DNA of 7,227 bases, from the NCBI GenBank assembly GCA_016930475.1, contig JAFGGR010000113.1, positions 1-7,227 of the forward strand, given 5' to 3'. Of this stretch, positions 7,016-7,227 are shown in pieces (position 1 is the first letter of the stretch; the number at the start of each line of letters is the position of its first letter). Source of the stretch: Clostridiales bacterium (GTDB lineage Bacteria; Bacillota; Clostridia; Saccharofermentanales; Saccharofermentanaceae). A program made the position numbers and the translations under genes. Below the pieces are notes generated by a model. It was not told the origin of the DNA, searched no databases, and saw only the letters and a list, made by a program, of their open reading frames with translations.

Positions 7016-7042
7016 ATCCGCACGATCTCCGGAGATCATTTT
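7004..7042 (+). terminator. Possible intrinsic terminator of the metG-tatD unit
   Basis: Two adjacent hairpins are possible. One is GGATCA (7004-7009), loop TAAG, TGATCC (7014-7019). The other is the perfect palindrome GATCTCCGGAGATC (7024-7037), which would fold with a CCGG loop. TTTT follows at 7039-7042 and a second T run at 7048-7052. The stems are short and the T tract is weak, so termination may be partial. The position, between tatD and a separate tRNA promoter, is where a terminator is expected. Confidence 0.4.
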
Positions 7043-7073
7043 AAGCCTTTTTCATACTCGCCCCATTCGATTA

Positions 7074-7102
7074 TTGACATCCTCTTTTGTATCCTTTATA
7101 CT
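7074..7102 (+). promoter_or_regulatory. Near-consensus sigma-A promoter of the tRNA-Val gene
   Basis: A perfect -35 TTGACA (7074-7079) is followed by a 17-bp spacer and -10 TATACT (7097-7102, five of six). Transcription would start near 7109, giving a 5' leader of about 35 bases before the mature tRNA. A strong constitutive promoter is usual for stable RNA genes. Confidence 0.85.
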
Positions 7103-7143
7103 TCTTCTTGCGCTCTGAGAAGCGTAGTCCGGGTTGAGATAAC

Positions 7144-7219
7144 GGGAGCATAGCTCAGCTGGGAGAGCATCTGCCTTACAAGCAGAGGGTCACAGGTTCG
7201 AGCCCTGTTGTTCCCACCA
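7144..7219 (+). tRNA. tRNA-Val(UAC), CCA encoded
   Basis: All cloverleaf parts are visible. The acceptor stem is GGGAGCA (7144-7150) with TGTTCCC (7209-7215), including one G-U pair. The D arm is GCTC/GAGC. The anticodon stem is TCTGC/GCAGA with loop CTTACAA. The anticodon is TAC at 7177-7179, decoding GUA and probably other valine codons. The variable loop is five bases. The T arm is ACAGG/CCTGT around TTCGAGC. The discriminator is A7216 and CCA is encoded at 7217-7219. A37, the base 3' of the anticodon, is A7180. No second tRNA is seen in the eight bases left in the window. Confidence 0.97.
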
Positions 7220-7227
7220 TAATGGCG

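Noticed and set aside
6921..7037. Plasmid-type iterons or a replication origin
   Set aside because: The unit length (19 bp) and the GATC density resemble iterons or oriC. However, no rep or dnaA gene, no DnaA box of the TTATCCACA type and no AT-rich unwinding region is visible, and the context is chromosomal housekeeping genes.

Overview
The window is a chromosomal housekeeping segment, all on the + strand, most likely from a Bacillota (Firmicutes) bacterium of the Clostridia kind. This is inferred from three things. The gene order tRNA1(Val) methyltransferase / rsmI / metG / tatD matches the Bacillus subtilis yabB-yabC-(abrB)-metS-yabD neighbourhood. Shine-Dalgarno sequences are strong (GGAGG types). 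The methionyl-tRNA synthetase has a single CxxC/CxxC zinc knuckle and a fused C-terminal OB-fold. Species cannot be fixed from the sequence alone.

Layout. Bases 1-665 hold the 3' part of a TrmN6-like tRNA adenine-N6 methyltransferase. It is followed one base later by rsmI (667-1512), the 16S rRNA C1402 2'-O-methyltransferase. Twelve bases after rsmI, behind a good SD and a TTG start, comes an 823-residue soluble signalling protein (1525-3996). It has three PAS-like domains, a degenerate GGDEF domain (GIDLF in place of GGDEF) and an apparently intact EAL domain, so it is probably a sensory cyclic-di-GMP phosphodiesterase. It sits where B. subtilis has abrB. A sigma-A-type promoter (4001-4029), with a perfect dyad across its -10 box, then starts a second unit of metG (4069-6054) and tatD (6054-6851), which overlap by one base.

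The 292 bases between tatD and the tRNA are the least ordinary part. One or two very short candidate ORFs lie directly after tatD. Then come five tandem 19-bp repeats (6921-7015) plus a degenerate sixth copy. They place a GATC tetranucleotide every 9 or 10 bp, 11 in 109 bp, in alternating inverted orientation. A palindrome with a short T tract follows and may end the tatD transcript. A near-consensus promoter (7074-7102) then drives a tRNA-Val(UAC) gene (7144-7219) with encoded CCA.

Functionally the window is mostly translation machinery: tRNA modification, rRNA modification, tRNA charging and a tRNA gene. A c-di-GMP signalling protein is placed inside it. There is no mobile element, CRISPR array, toxin-antitoxin pair or defence gene. 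The GATC-phased repeat array is the only feature I could not explain.
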